A DNA stretch of 64,000 nt from Thermaurantimonas aggregans (GCF_003851885.1 NZ_BHZE01000002.1:62001-126000), one strand, 5' to 3'. Shown: positions 18,235 through 26,743, counted from the stretch's first letter. Notes: a model not told the origin generated them from the letters alone. Numbers and translations: made by a program.

Positions 18235-18266
18235 GATTTCATTACCTTGTGAAAACCTTACCTTTG
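18232..18266 (+). promoter_or_regulatory. Promoter of the PurF-like gene (-33 TTTG, -7 TACCTTTG)
   Basis: TTTG at 18232-18235 and TACCTTTG at 18259-18266 with a 23-base spacer. The -33 element overlaps the T-tract of the upstream terminator. The ATG follows 52 bases downstream of the -7 box. Confidence 0.55.
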
Positions 18267-18318
18267 TATGCTCATTGTTCAATAATTTCTTTCTGAACCA
18301 CAACGCTTTGCACCTCCG

Positions 18319-20217
18319 ATGAGCGATAGCCTACAGCATGAGTGCGGCATTGCCCTACTCCGTCTCTTAAAACCTCTGGACTACTACCGCGAAAAGTACA
18401 AAACAGCTTTCTACGGCCTCAATAAGATGTACCTGCTTATGGAAAAGCAGCACAATAGAGGCCAAGATGGCGCCGGTCTAGCATCCATTAAATTCGACAT
18501 GCAGCCCGGTCAACGATACATAAGTCGTATCCGCTCGAATGACCCTACGCCGATCAAAGACATCTTCGCGCGCATCAAAATTCGATTTTCTGAAACCCTT
18601 GGCTCTAAAAATCCCGAAGATCTCACAACTCAGGAGTTAAAAGAACTGCTGCCTTATATCGGCGAAGTGTATCTCGGCCACTTACGCTATGGCACGTATG
18701 GCGGCAATAGCATCGAGCAATGCCATCCTTTCTTGCGCCAAAACAACTGGATGACGCGCAACCTGCTGCTGGCAGGTAATTTTAACATGACCAACGTTGA
18801 CCAACTCTTTAATAAACTCATTAGCCTCGGTCAACATCCAAAAGAAAAAGCCGACACAGTAACCATCCTGGAAAAAATCGGTCACTTTCTCGACAAAGAA
18901 AACGAAGAAATCTACCAGAAGTACAGAAAGGCTGGCTACAGCAAGAAGGACATTTCACCCTTGATAGCCCAAGAGCTCGATGTAGCTAACATTCTGAAAA
19001 AAGCCAGTAAACACTGGGATGGTGGCTATGTAATGGCCGGCTTACTCGGCCATGGCGATGCCTTTGTGCTGCGCGACCCCAATGGCATAAGACCGGCATT
19101 TTACTACGTAGATAATGAAATAATTGCCGTAGCCAGTGAGCGACCCGTATTGCAAACCACCTTTAACGTACCCCTCGAATCGGTACAAGAATTAGAACCC
19201 GGCCACGCCCTCATTATCAAGCGAAGCGGACAGTATTTCATCAAGAAAATTAAAAAAGACGCCGAACGGCGCAGTTGTTCTTTTGAGCGCATCTACTTCA
19301 GCCGCGGCAACGATGCAGGTATTTACCAAGAACGCATTTCTTTTGGCAAATCGCTCCTCGAACCCATTCTCAAAACCATAAATTACGACCTTGAAAACAC
19401 AGTATTCTCGTACATACCAAATACGGCAGAAGTGGCTTATTACGGGTTAATTCAGGGCTTAAACGAATATCTAAATACCAAAAAAGCTGAACAGCTGGCC
19501 AAAGCGGGTAAAGCCCTCACCCAACAGCAGATCTTGTCTATTCTCAATCAGAAAATTCGGATGGAAAAGGTTGCCTGGAAAGATGCCAAGCTGCGCACCT
19601 TTATCACCGAAGATGCCTCTCGGTCTGATTTGGTGAGCCATTTGTACGACGTTACGTATGGCATCATTCGCCCCTCAGATACGCTTGTGGTACTCGACGA
19701 TTCCATCGTGCGCGGAACCACGTTGAGAGATAGTATTTTGAAAATTTTGGATCGGCTCAATCCCAAACACATCGTAGTGGCTTCATCAGCACCACAGATT
19801 CGATACCCCGATTGCTATGGCATCGATATGGCTCGGTTGGGCGATTTCGCTGCCTTTCAAGCTGCAGTAGCCCTGCACTGGGAGCGCGGTACGCATTACA
19901 TTCTGAATGAAGTATATCAGCAGTGCAAAGCCTATTTGGCCGAAGAAGATCCAGAGCCAAAAAATCTCGTAAAGGCTATTTACAAACCTTTTACGGTACA
20001 AGAGATTTCAGATAAAATGGCTGAACTACTCTCCCCGCCAGGTATGAAGGCGAAGGTTTCCTTTGTTTTTCAGAGCATCGAGTCTCTGCATCAAAGCTCC
20101 CCAATGCATACGGGCGATTGGTACTTTACGGGCGATTATCCCACGCCTGGAGGTATGCGCGTAGTAAATAAGGCTTTTGTTCACTATATGGAAGGCAATC
20201 CCAATAGGGCTTACTGA
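18319..20217 (+). CDS. Long amidophosphoribosyltransferase-like protein (PurF family)
   Basis: A 632-residue protein, longer than standard PurF (about 470-510 aa). The Ntn glutaminase domain would start at Cys9 after an eight-residue leader ending in Glu (CGIALLRL), with NRGQDGAG and GHLRYGTYGG conserved. The phosphoribosyltransferase domain has the PRPP loop VVLDDSIVRGTTLRDS. Extra helical segments (about residues 90-115 and 170-230) and YFSRGNDAGIYQER in place of the usual PurF motif mark a divergent branch. It probably makes phosphoribosylamine or a related amine; the exact role is uncertain. No purine genes are adjacent, and lpxH follows. Confidence 0.8.
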   Translation: MSDSLQHECGIALLRLLKPLDYYREKYKTAFYGLNKMYLLMEKQHNRGQDGAGLASIKFDMQPGQRYISRIRSNDPTPIKDIFARIKIRFSETLGSKNPEDLTTQELKELLPYIGEVYLGHLRYGTYGGNSIEQCHPFLRQNNWMTRNLLLAGNFNMTNVDQLFNKLISLGQHPKEKADTVTILEKIGHFLDKENEEIYQKYRKAGYSKKDISPLIAQELDVANILKKASKHWDGGYVMAGLLGHGDAFVLRDPNGIRPAFYYVDNEIIAVASERPVLQTTFNVPLESVQELEPGHALIIKRSGQYFIKKIKKDAERRSCSFERIYFSRGNDAGIYQERISFGKSLLEPILKTINYDLENTVFSYIPNTAEVAYYGLIQGLNEYLNTKKAEQLAKAGKALTQQQILSILNQKIRMEKVAWKDAKLRTFITEDASRSDLVSHLYDVTYGIIRPSDTLVVLDDSIVRGTTLRDSILKILDRLNPKHIVVASSAPQIRYPDCYGIDMARLGDFAAFQAAVALHWERGTHYILNEVYQQCKAYLAEEDPEPKNLVKAIYKPFTVQEISDKMAELLSPPGMKAKVSFVFQSIESLHQSSPMHTGDWYFTGDYPTPGGMRVVNKAFVHYMEGNPNRAY

Positions 20218-20219
20218 CC

Positions 20220-20993
20220 ATGACGGCAACTTCAAAAATTTTTTTCATCTCCGACCTTCATCTCGGTGTCGATGCCAAATTCACCTCTATTCAGCGAGAG
20301 CGCCTCTTTGTTAAATGGCTTGAGAAATACGGAGCTGAGATGAACGAGTTATACGTCGTAGGCGATTTGTTTGATTTTTGGTTTGAGTACAAGAAGGCTG
20401 TTCCTAGAGGCTTTACGCGCGCTATAGGATCGCTGGCCCTTTTGGCCGACAGTGGAGTAAAAATTCACTTCTTCACCGGTAATCACGATCTGTGGATTTT
20501 TGACTATTTGCCGAATGAAATAGGTTGCACCTTGCATCGCAATCCAATAACCCAAATCATTAACGGAAAAAAATTTTTCATAGGCCACGGTGATGGCTTA
20601 GGTCCGGGTGATTACGGATATAAATTTTTGAAAAAGGTTTTTACCAATCCGCTGGCACAGTGGCTATTTAGGCATGTACATCCCGATATAGGTATTCGCC
20701 TAGCTCAAGGCTCGAGTCGTGTGAGCCGAAAACACACCGGAGGGTCAGATGCTGTGTTCACTTCCAAAGAGCAAGAGTGGCTTTATCACTATTGTTTAGA
20801 GGTGCTTCAGAGCGAGCATGTCGATTATTTTATTTTCGGTCACAGACACTTACCTCTCGATTTGCAAGTTGGCAGTCATAGCCGGTACATCAACTTGGGT
20901 GAATGGTTGCACTATCAGACGTATGCTGTGTGGAATGGCACTGAGCTCGAATTGCGAGCCTTCGAATCAGATGCGCAGTTTATAAAAGGTTAG
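20220..20993 (+). CDS. lpxH: UDP-2,3-diacylglucosamine diphosphatase LpxH
   Basis: A 257-residue calcineurin-like metallophosphoesterase of lipid A synthesis, hydrolysing UDP-diacylglucosamine to lipid X. All five metal motifs are visible: SDLHLG, GDLFDFWFE, GNHD, GHGDG and FGHRHLP. The GDLFDFWFE form and the length fit LpxH rather than other members of the superfamily. It starts two bases after the PurF-like stop codon, so the genes are probably co-transcribed. Confidence 0.9.
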   Translation: MTATSKIFFISDLHLGVDAKFTSIQRERLFVKWLEKYGAEMNELYVVGDLFDFWFEYKKAVPRGFTRAIGSLALLADSGVKIHFFTGNHDLWIFDYLPNEIGCTLHRNPITQIINGKKFFIGHGDGLGPGDYGYKFLKKVFTNPLAQWLFRHVHPDIGIRLAQGSSRVSRKHTGGSDAVFTSKEQEWLYHYCLEVLQSEHVDYFIFGHRHLPLDLQVGSHSRYINLGEWLHYQTYAVWNGTELELRAFESDAQFIKG

Positions 20994-20995
20994 TG

Positions 20996-21472
20996 ATGGA
21001 TTGGTTTTTACTGGTCATTGCTTTTTTGTTTTTGATTGCGGGGCTGGCGGGAGCCGTTTTACCTGTTTTACCAGGTCCGCCTCTGAGTTTTTTAGGACTC
21101 CTTATACTGCATTTTTCTTCTCAAGTTCAATTTTCACTTGCCTTTCTCGTTGTGGCAGCGCTGGTAGCAGCGCTAATCACTGTTTTAGACTATGTGATTC
21201 CCACCTATTTCACACAGAAGCTGAAGGCTTCGCCAGCAGCGGTTAGAGGCACGTTTGTGGGTACCCTTCTAGGTCTTTTTTTAATACCTCCAGTAGGAAT
21301 TTTGATTTTTCCGATACTTGGCGCTTTTGTGGGCGAACTCATTTTTTCAAACGATGTTCAAAAAGCTTTCAAAAGTGCTTTTGCCAGTTTTGCTGGCCTA
21401 GTGGGTGGCATTGTCATCAAAGGTGTCTATGGCCTTTGGGCGCTCGTGTATGGTGCTTTTGCACTGTTCTGA
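20996..21472 (+). CDS. DUF456 membrane protein
   Basis: A 158-residue hydrophobic protein with about four TM helices rich in Gly, Ala and Pro (AGAVLPVLPGPPLSFLGLL; LLGLFLIPPVGILIFPILGAFVGEL). This pattern matches DUF456, of unknown function. An ATG at 20996 follows the lpxH stop by two bases; a GTG directly before it is in frame but unnecessary. Probably the last gene of the PurF-like/lpxH transcript. Confidence 0.8.
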   Translation: MDWFLLVIAFLFLIAGLAGAVLPVLPGPPLSFLGLLILHFSSQVQFSLAFLVVAALVAALITVLDYVIPTYFTQKLKASPAAVRGTFVGTLLGLFLIPPVGILIFPILGAFVGELIFSNDVQKAFKSAFASFAGLVGGIVIKGVYGLWALVYGAFALF

Positions 21473-21628
21473 TTCCTTACAGCAGCAGCTAGTATTTTGA
21501 TTTTTTCCCGAAGTTCATGTAAGGTTTCAGTTTTATGTTTCACCCCATTGAGCTCAATATAAAATACTGCACATGCTGTAATAACCGACAAGCATTTTGA
21601 TTGAATTTTTGAAAAAAACAGTATCCCT

Positions 21629-22090
21629 ATGAAATCAATTAACTTAAGATTGTTAACCATCTTATTTTTCTGCACTATAACCTTTGCTAATGCACAAGAT
21701 ACACGGTTAGAAAAAATTTTTAAAAGTAAGAATCTTCCCTTCCAGTATGAACGAGAGGCTCTGAGATATTTAGTAGGCTATCCGCTGAAAAATGGCAGGG
21801 CACAGATTGTAAAAGTCACTGCTTTTCACACAATCGGAAATATAGATAACATAACAATATCGACAATGGTGAGGAGTAGCAGATTGAAAGGAAATGAGCT
21901 ATCTGCATGGGTGACTAATACCAATAAAAAGATTAAACATGGATCCTTCAGATTGAATAAAGAGGCAGTGAATTTTGAACTGGAGATTCCGGTTAATTCT
22001 ACTGACAAATCGATTTTAGAGGCACTTGAAATGGTGGCAGCTGAAGGCGATAAAGCAGAACTTGAACTCGCTGAGGGAGATGACTTTTGA
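21629..22090 (+). CDS. Small exported protein of unknown function
   Basis: A 153-residue protein with a clear signal peptide (MKSINLRLLTILFFCTITFA, cleaved near NAQ). The mature part is predicted mixed alpha/beta with many charged residues and an acidic tail (AELELAEGDDF). No cysteines occur after the signal region and no known domain was recognised. It stands alone between the DUF456 gene and a convergent tRNA gene. Codon use looks like its neighbours, so it is probably a true gene rather than chance. Confidence 0.6.
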   Translation: MKSINLRLLTILFFCTITFANAQDTRLEKIFKSKNLPFQYEREALRYLVGYPLKNGRAQIVKVTAFHTIGNIDNITISTMVRSSRLKGNELSAWVTNTNKKIKHGSFRLNKEAVNFELEIPVNSTDKSILEALEMVAAEGDKAELELAEGDDF

Positions 22091-22163
22091 TTACTCGACT
22101 TCTGCTAAGTTACAACTACTTTGGTGGCAGAGCAAGAAGAGTTTTTCTGTATTAAATCCGTCG

Positions 22164-22196
22164 AAAAAAAAAGGTCACAACTTTTACGTTGTAACC
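22164..22196 (-). terminator. Rho-independent terminator of tRNA-Ile2
   Basis: On the minus strand GGTTACAAC, a six-base loop and GTTGTGACC (one T-G wobble) precede a run of nine T. It also lies at the 3' end of the convergent exported-protein gene. Confidence 0.7.
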
Positions 22197-22209
22197 TCTT
22201 GATTTTGAG

Positions 22210-22283
22210 TGGGCCCAACAGGGCTTGAACCTGTGACCCCCTGATTATGAGTCAGGTGCTCTGACCAGCTGAGCTATAGGCCC
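22210..22283 (-). tRNA. tRNA with CAU anticodon, probably tRNA-Ile2 (lysidine type)
   Basis: A 74-base cloverleaf: acceptor GGGCCTA/TGGGCCC with discriminator A, D-arm GCTC/GAGC, anticodon stem-loop CCTGA CTCATAA TCAGG, T-arm ACAGG TTCAAGC CCTGT. CCA is not encoded. CAU can be elongator Met or Ile2. The C4-G69 and C5-G68 pairs are known determinants for TilS, which makes lysidine-34 in tRNA-Ile2, and the GGGCC acceptor is Ile-like, so Ile2 is favoured. Confidence 0.85.
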
Positions 22284-22307
22284 TAACCGCATTATTGCAT
22301 CGGGCTG

Positions 22308-22315
22308 CAAATATA
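22308..22315 (-). promoter_or_regulatory. Promoter -7 box of tRNA-Ile2
   Basis: The minus strand reads TATATTTG, matching TAnnTTTG, 24 bases upstream of the tRNA 5' end. Confidence 0.5.
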
Positions 22316-22357
22316 CATGCCCCGATTTATTAATCGAACTTTAAAAACCATACCTTT

Positions 22358-23797
22358 TTACTTGTGAATTCTTAACAGCCATAGACCAAATATCACGAGC
22401 GCACCGTTGATGAGAATCAATTCAAAGCTAAAGGTGTAGCCAAACCACACAAGACTGTTTTTCTTAAGCAAATACGTGAGCAAAGGCCCAGCAATGGCAG
22501 CAATGGGTATCCACCGATCGTTTACTTGCCAACGCGTAAACATACCTACAACATACAGCCCAAGTAGCGGCCCATAGGTAAAACCTGCAATGGTAAAAAT
22601 TTCGTTGATGACGCTCTCGCTCACAAAATATTTGAAAATCACAATTAAAATCAGCATAGCTGCTGACATTGCCAGGTGAGTAAGTATGCGAATACGCCGA
22701 GTTCGCTGATTTTCTATAAGCTCTAAGCCTAGAATGTCAACCGTAAATGATGTGGTAAGAGCTGTGAGTGCACTGTCAGCACTACTGTACGCAGCCGCTA
22801 TAACCCCGAGTATAAACAGAATGCCCAATATCTGTGGAGCATCGGGGCTGAAAGCCACTGCTGCAAACAGACGGTCGCCTGTGGCTTCGATTCCATGAAG
22901 GGCAGCCCAGTCGTACAGCAATACGCCGAGGGACAAAAAGATCAGATTTACAGGAAGGAGCATTACAGAAAAGAGCATCATATTTTTTTGTGCGTCTTTT
23001 AAGTTTCTGCAGGCCAGGTTTTTCTGCATCATATCTTGGTCGAGACCAGTCATTGTGATGGCGATAAACATGCCCCCCAAAAATTGCTTGACGAAGTGCC
23101 TGCCGTCAGAAAGAAAATGATCGAAAAACCAGACTTTCGAAAGCGGATTAGAATATATGTAGCCAAATAAGCTTTCATCGGACATATTGAAATCTCTCCA
23201 TATAAAAGTAACTGTAGCTATGAGGGCGCCGAGCATGAAAACGGTTTGCACCACGTCAGTGTAGATGATGGTACCTATGCCCCCACGCTGTGTATACAGG
23301 TAAATCATGCCGATGCTGAGCGAAACTGTAGCCCAAAATGGCCAACCAAAGTGCTCGAATACAAGTGTGTGTAGGATTAGCGCCACTAAGTACAAGCGAA
23401 ATCCGGCACCGAACAGACGGGAGAGGATAAAAAAAGATGCCCCTGTTTTGTATCCCACTGGGCCAAAGCGGACTTTCAAATATTGGTATATAGAAATCAG
23501 TTGTAGACGGTAGTAAAGAGGAAGCAAAATGGTAGCGATGATTGCATAGCCGGCCAAATAGCCGAGCACCATCTGCATGTAAGCCATGTTTTGGGTCTTC
23601 ACCCAACCGGGAATGGAGATGAAAGTAACTCCCGACAAGGAGGCGCCAATCATACCCACCGAAATCATAAGCCAGTGGGCATTTCGGCCCCCGGTGAAGA
23701 AGAAAAAGTTATCTCCCCGACTCTTCTTGCGGCTGATGACAAAGAGAAGGCTGAAATAACCAAGTATAAGAGTAAGAATAAAATAAGGAAGTGACAT
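22358..23797 (-). CDS. Sodium:solute symporter (SSS family)
   Basis: A 479-residue protein with about 13 TM helices. SSS family features are GGRNAHWLMISVGMIGASLSG near the N-terminus (unwound first core helix), the QRGGIGTIIYTDVVQ segment typical of SSS members, and AAYSSADSALTALTTSF near the sodium site. The substrate cannot be read from the sequence; sugars, amino acids or vitamins are all possible. ATG 23797 is preferred over the in-frame codon at 23815, which would fall in the T-tract of the upstream tRNA terminator. It lies between two tRNA genes on the same strand. Confidence 0.88.
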   Translation of the reverse strand: MSLPYFILTLILGYFSLLFVISRKKSRGDNFFFFTGGRNAHWLMISVGMIGASLSGVTFISIPGWVKTQNMAYMQMVLGYLAGYAIIATILLPLYYRLQLISIYQYLKVRFGPVGYKTGASFFILSRLFGAGFRLYLVALILHTLVFEHFGWPFWATVSLSIGMIYLYTQRGGIGTIIYTDVVQTVFMLGALIATVTFIWRDFNMSDESLFGYIYSNPLSKVWFFDHFLSDGRHFVKQFLGGMFIAITMTGLDQDMMQKNLACRNLKDAQKNMMLFSVMLLPVNLIFLSLGVLLYDWAALHGIEATGDRLFAAVAFSPDAPQILGILFILGVIAAAYSSADSALTALTTSFTVDILGLELIENQRTRRIRILTHLAMSAAMLILIVIFKYFVSESVINEIFTIAGFTYGPLLGLYVVGMFTRWQVNDRWIPIAAIAGPLLTYLLKKNSLVWFGYTFSFELILINGALVIFGLWLLRIHK

Positions 23798-23813
23798 ACT
23801 AACTGATGTAAAC

Positions 23814-23840
23814 AAAAAAACCTCTCCGAAGGGGGAGAGG
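23814..23840 (-). terminator. Rho-independent terminator of tRNA-Leu
   Basis: On the minus strand CCTCTCC, a short loop and GGAGAGG are followed by seven T. It separates the tRNA from the downstream symporter gene. Confidence 0.85.
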
Positions 23841-23855
23841 TGCTCTGCACTGCTG

Positions 23856-23937
23856 TGCGGATGGAGGGACTCGAACCCCCACGCCTCACGGCACCAGATC
23901 CTAAGTCTGGCGCGGCTACCAATTACGCCACATCCGC
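23856..23937 (-). tRNA. tRNA-Leu (UAG)
   Basis: An 82-base class II tRNA: acceptor GCGGATG/CATCCGC-type pairing with discriminator A, anticodon stem-loop CCAGA CTTAGGA TCTGG (anticodon TAG), a long variable arm TGCCGTGAGGCGT, and T-arm GGGGG TTCGAGT CCCTC. CCA is not encoded. It reads CUA/CUN leucine codons. Confidence 0.95.
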
Positions 23938-23955
23938 ATTTTTATAAAACGGCTG

Positions 23956-23984
23956 CAAAGCTACACAAATATTTTATACAGCAA
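23956..23984 (-). promoter_or_regulatory. Promoter of tRNA-Leu
   Basis: On the minus strand a TTG (23984-23982) and TAGCTTTG (23963-23956) are separated by 18 bases, a good match to the Bacteroidota promoter. The tRNA 5' end is 18 bases downstream of the -7 box. Confidence 0.6.
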
Positions 23985-24051
23985 TGGAATTTTATTAACC
24001 GTTGATTTTTTTCTGTTCGCCCTTACTTTGCCGACCAAATTTTTACACGAG

Positions 24052-24957
24052 ATGCTTAAGATAAAACCGGGAGATATCCCCGTTCCGAAGTTTCAAGGAT
24101 TGCTGCAGCATGCTGTGGCACCACGACCCATCGCATTGGCCAGTACTGTAGATGCCAATGGCAATCCCAATTTGAGTCCATTTAGCTTTTTCAACGTTTT
24201 CAGTGCCAATCCTCCGATCTTGGTCTTTTCGCCTGCCCGCCGTGTGCGCAACAATACCACTAAAGACACTCTGGAAAATGTATTGGCTACCAAAGAAGTG
24301 GTAATAAATGTAGTGACGTACCCAATGGTGTATCAGACCTCGCTGGCATCATCAGAATATCCGACAGGTGTGAATGAATTTGTAAAATCGGGTTTCACGC
24401 CGATTGAGTCTGAGTTGGTCAAGCCCTTTCGGGTAAAAGAGTCCCCCGTGCAGTTCGAATGCCGGGTAAATGATGTGATTGCGCTTGGCAGTCAAGGTGG
24501 TGCAGGACATTTGGTGATTTGCGAGGTGTTACTGGTGCACGTATCACCCGACATTTTGAATGCTGAAGGCATGATCGACCAACACAAAATAGATCTGGTA
24601 GCACGGTTGGGCAAAAATTGGTATTCGCGCAACAGCGGCAGTGCACTCTTTGAGGTAGATAAGCCTCTTGAGAAGCTGGGTGTGGGTGTAGATGCAATAC
24701 CTGCTGAGGCGAAGGAGTCTGGAATCTTCAGCGGCAATGACCTCGGACGACTGGGTAATGTAGAGAAGTTGCCTGAAAAAGAAGAAGTTAATGTCTTTAT
24801 CGAACAGTTGAAGAAGGACAATCCCATGTATGCCAATATTGAGCAATGGAGTAAGGCTAAGCTCTTTCAGTTGGCGAAAGACTTTTTACAAGATCAAGAC
24901 GGCGACCCAATGGAGTCATGGATGATCCTGCTCTACGCTGCCGAAAAGGCTTCTTAA
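24052..24957 (+). CDS. Flavin reductase-like / FMN-binding split-barrel protein
   Basis: A 301-residue protein whose first ~200 residues match the flavin reductase-like fold: HAVAPRPIALASTVDANGNPNLSPFSFFNVFS and PPILVFSPARR are the typical FMN-binding strands. A C-terminal extension of about 100 residues, partly helical and acidic, is common in Bacteroidota members. It may bind FMN and reduce flavins or be part of an oxidoreductase; no partner oxygenase is adjacent. ATG 24052 is preferred over an upstream in-frame TTG (24028) that overlaps a promoter-like TTACTTTG. Confidence 0.82.
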   Translation: MLKIKPGDIPVPKFQGLLQHAVAPRPIALASTVDANGNPNLSPFSFFNVFSANPPILVFSPARRVRNNTTKDTLENVLATKEVVINVVTYPMVYQTSLASSEYPTGVNEFVKSGFTPIESELVKPFRVKESPVQFECRVNDVIALGSQGGAGHLVICEVLLVHVSPDILNAEGMIDQHKIDLVARLGKNWYSRNSGSALFEVDKPLEKLGVGVDAIPAEAKESGIFSGNDLGRLGNVEKLPEKEEVNVFIEQLKKDNPMYANIEQWSKAKLFQLAKDFLQDQDGDPMESWMILLYAAEKAS

Positions 24958-24986
24958 GAAAGGTTTGATTTACATACAAATACGAT

Positions 24987-25034
24987 AAGCCTCGGACACA
25001 GGTGGTTAGTGTACGCTCGTCTGGGGCTTTTTTG
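24987..25034 (+). terminator. Probable terminator of the flavin reductase-like gene
   Basis: AGCCTCGGAC (from 24988) can pair over ten positions, two of them G-T, with GTCTGGGGCT (ending 25028), followed by a T-tract. Confidence 0.55.
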
Positions 25035-25379
25035 TTGATTGATTTTTGATGCCTAGCACGGTTAAATGTAAAATTTCAACCATTCTAAAAGGTTGCTAAA
25101 CAGAGAATTTTGTAGGTGGGTCACGAGTATTTTAGCAATCGAATCGTCACTGGAAATGCGTTTTACAGAAGATTGTTAGGAAGTAAAGGAGGCTTTGGGC
25201 TAGAATGTAACTATGAAAAGATGAGGATGGAAGCACTGCCCGCATGAGGTAAACAGAGGACGCGCGCCAACGCGGTTGCAAAGGCGTAGCGAAGCGAAGT
25301 CACAGCATGGGAGCAAAGCGTGTACTGACGAAAACTTTTAGAATTGTCAGCATCTTCGACTCCATCAGAGTAGCCCTAT

Positions 25380-25453
25380 CCAGGCGAAGTCAGTTATTGC
25401 TGCCTTATCTAGACAGGCTCAACGGCTGTGGTGCTTATGGCGACTTCGCCTGG
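25380..25453. repeat. Perfect 12-bp inverted repeat with 50-base spacer
   Basis: CCAGGCGAAGTC at 25380-25391 and its exact reverse complement at 25442-25453. The right arm also contains a smaller nested hairpin GGCGA-CT-TCGCC. It lies 30 bases beyond the 3' end of the PLP enzyme gene. It has no adjacent T-tract on either strand close enough for a classic terminator. Confidence 0.75.
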
Positions 25454-25482
25454 AGTACGCCCAAATAAAAAAAGAAAAAAAT

Positions 25483-26718
25483 TTAAAAATTTAGGGCTTG
25501 TTCGAGATCGGCAATGAGGTCTTCGTGGTGCTCGATGCCTATGCTCAGTCGGATCATAGAAGGTGTGATGTTGTGCAGCTGCTTATCGGCTTCGGGTACA
25601 TCGCTGTGGGTCATGGTGTAGGGGTGCTGGGCAAGGGATTCGTTGGAGCCGAGACTAACGGCGAGGTGGATGAGCTTGAGGCGATTGAGAAATCGGAAGG
25701 CTTCGCTTTCACCTCTGGATATGTCGAAGGAGATCATGGCACCTGAGCCTACACACTGCCTGTGGAAGATTGATACCTGGCGCTCGCCTTGGGAGGGTAG
25801 GCCCGGATAATAAACGCGGGTGATTTTTGGGTGTTTTAAAAGCCAATCAACCACCTGAAGGGCATTTTTCTGCTGGCGCTCCATTCGGATTTTAAGGGTT
25901 TCGATGCTTCGCATCAGCAGCCAGGCGGTATTTGGACTGATCATATTGCCTAGGAAGGTGCGAAGATGTTTGATCTGCTCGAGGTCAGTATGGCTGCCGA
26001 GTACTACACCGGCTATAAGATCGCTGTGGCCGCCGAGATATTTCGTGGCTGAGTAGAGTACAATATCAGCTCCGTGTAACAAGGGGTGCTGAAATACCGG
26101 CCCGAGGTAGGTATTGTCAACGACTACTTTCACGGTGTGGCCGGAGTGCTGCTGCAGGGCATCGGCGATGCGACGCACCATATGGATGTCGAAAAGGTCG
26201 TTGGTAGGGTTAGCGGGAGTTTCAATGTAGAGCATTCGGATGTGGTCCTTGAATCCGGAAGATTCGATGAGCTCGAGAATTTCGCTTTCCTCTTGTTTTG
26301 GGTGTATGTCGAGCACTTTTACGCCGATGGAGATGAGGTAGTGGTTAATAAAGTGATGTGTGCCACCATATACCGGATTGCCATACACGATGGCATCGCC
26401 GGGCTTTAGGAAGGCAAGCATGGTAGTGGCAATGGCACTCATACCGCTTTCGAAGGCAGCAGCCTCTTCGGCTTGATCCCAAAGGCAAAGGCGCTCTTCG
26501 AGGATCTGCATGTTGGGATTGTTGAGCCGGGAGTAAATTAAGCCTGGTATTTCACCCGGCCGCGCATAGCGCTTTCCGTAGGCCAGTTCAAAAAAGGCTT
26601 TGCCCTCTTCAGCAGTTTTGAATACGAAAGTAGATGTTTGAAAGATTGGACATTTAATGGCTCCCTCGCTCCACTCAGGGTGGTAGCCATACGACATCAT
26701 GAGTGACTCTGGATGCAT
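25483..26718 (-). CDS. Cys/Met-metabolism PLP enzyme (methionine gamma-lyase / cystathionine gamma-synthase family)
   Basis: A 411-residue fold-type I PLP enzyme. The PLP-binding lysine lies in YSATKYLGGHSD; the N-terminal YSRLNNPNMQILEERL, ESGMSAIATTML (phosphate-binding) and YIETPANPTNDLFDI match the family. The C-terminal SLGSNESLAQHP motif is usual. Substrate choice (methionine, homocysteine, cystathionine or O-acyl-homoserine) cannot be set from sequence here. It diverges from an Lrp-type regulator, which suggests amino-acid-responsive catabolism, as in methionine gamma-lyase systems (inference). Confidence 0.85.
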   Translation of the reverse strand: MHPESLMMSYGYHPEWSEGAIKCPIFQTSTFVFKTAEEGKAFFELAYGKRYARPGEIPGLIYSRLNNPNMQILEERLCLWDQAEEAAAFESGMSAIATTMLAFLKPGDAIVYGNPVYGGTHHFINHYLISIGVKVLDIHPKQEESEILELIESSGFKDHIRMLYIETPANPTNDLFDIHMVRRIADALQQHSGHTVKVVVDNTYLGPVFQHPLLHGADIVLYSATKYLGGHSDLIAGVVLGSHTDLEQIKHLRTFLGNMISPNTAWLLMRSIETLKIRMERQQKNALQVVDWLLKHPKITRVYYPGLPSQGERQVSIFHRQCVGSGAMISFDISRGESEAFRFLNRLKLIHLAVSLGSNESLAQHPYTMTHSDVPEADKQLHNITPSMIRLSIGIEHHEDLIADLEQALNF

Positions 26719-26735
26719 GATGAAAAAAATTTAAA

Positions 26736-26743
26736 CAAAATTA
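26736..26743 (-). promoter_or_regulatory. Promoter -7 box of the PLP enzyme gene
   Basis: The minus strand reads TAATTTTG, matching TAnnTTTG, 17 bases before the ATG. Confidence 0.5.

Larger units (their letters stand above)
24958..25482. other. 525-base gene-free region with a terminator and several inverted repeats
   Basis: No credible protein is encoded. The left end holds the flavin reductase terminator. From about 25082 to 25453 several inverted repeats occur: ATTCTAAAAG (25082-25091) with CTTTTAGAAT (25335-25344); GGTTGCTAAA (25091-25100) with TTTAGCAATC (25131-25140); and CCAGGCGAAGTC (25380-25391) with GACTTCGCCTGG (25442-25453), a perfect 12-bp pair. No known RNA family was recognised. 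It could be a structured RNA, a degenerate repeat element or both. Confidence 0.5.

Noticed and set aside
24958-25482. tmRNA, RNase P RNA, 6S RNA or a transposon in the gene-free region
   Set aside because: No tRNA-like ends, no proteolysis-tag frame, no transposase frame and no terminal target duplications were seen.
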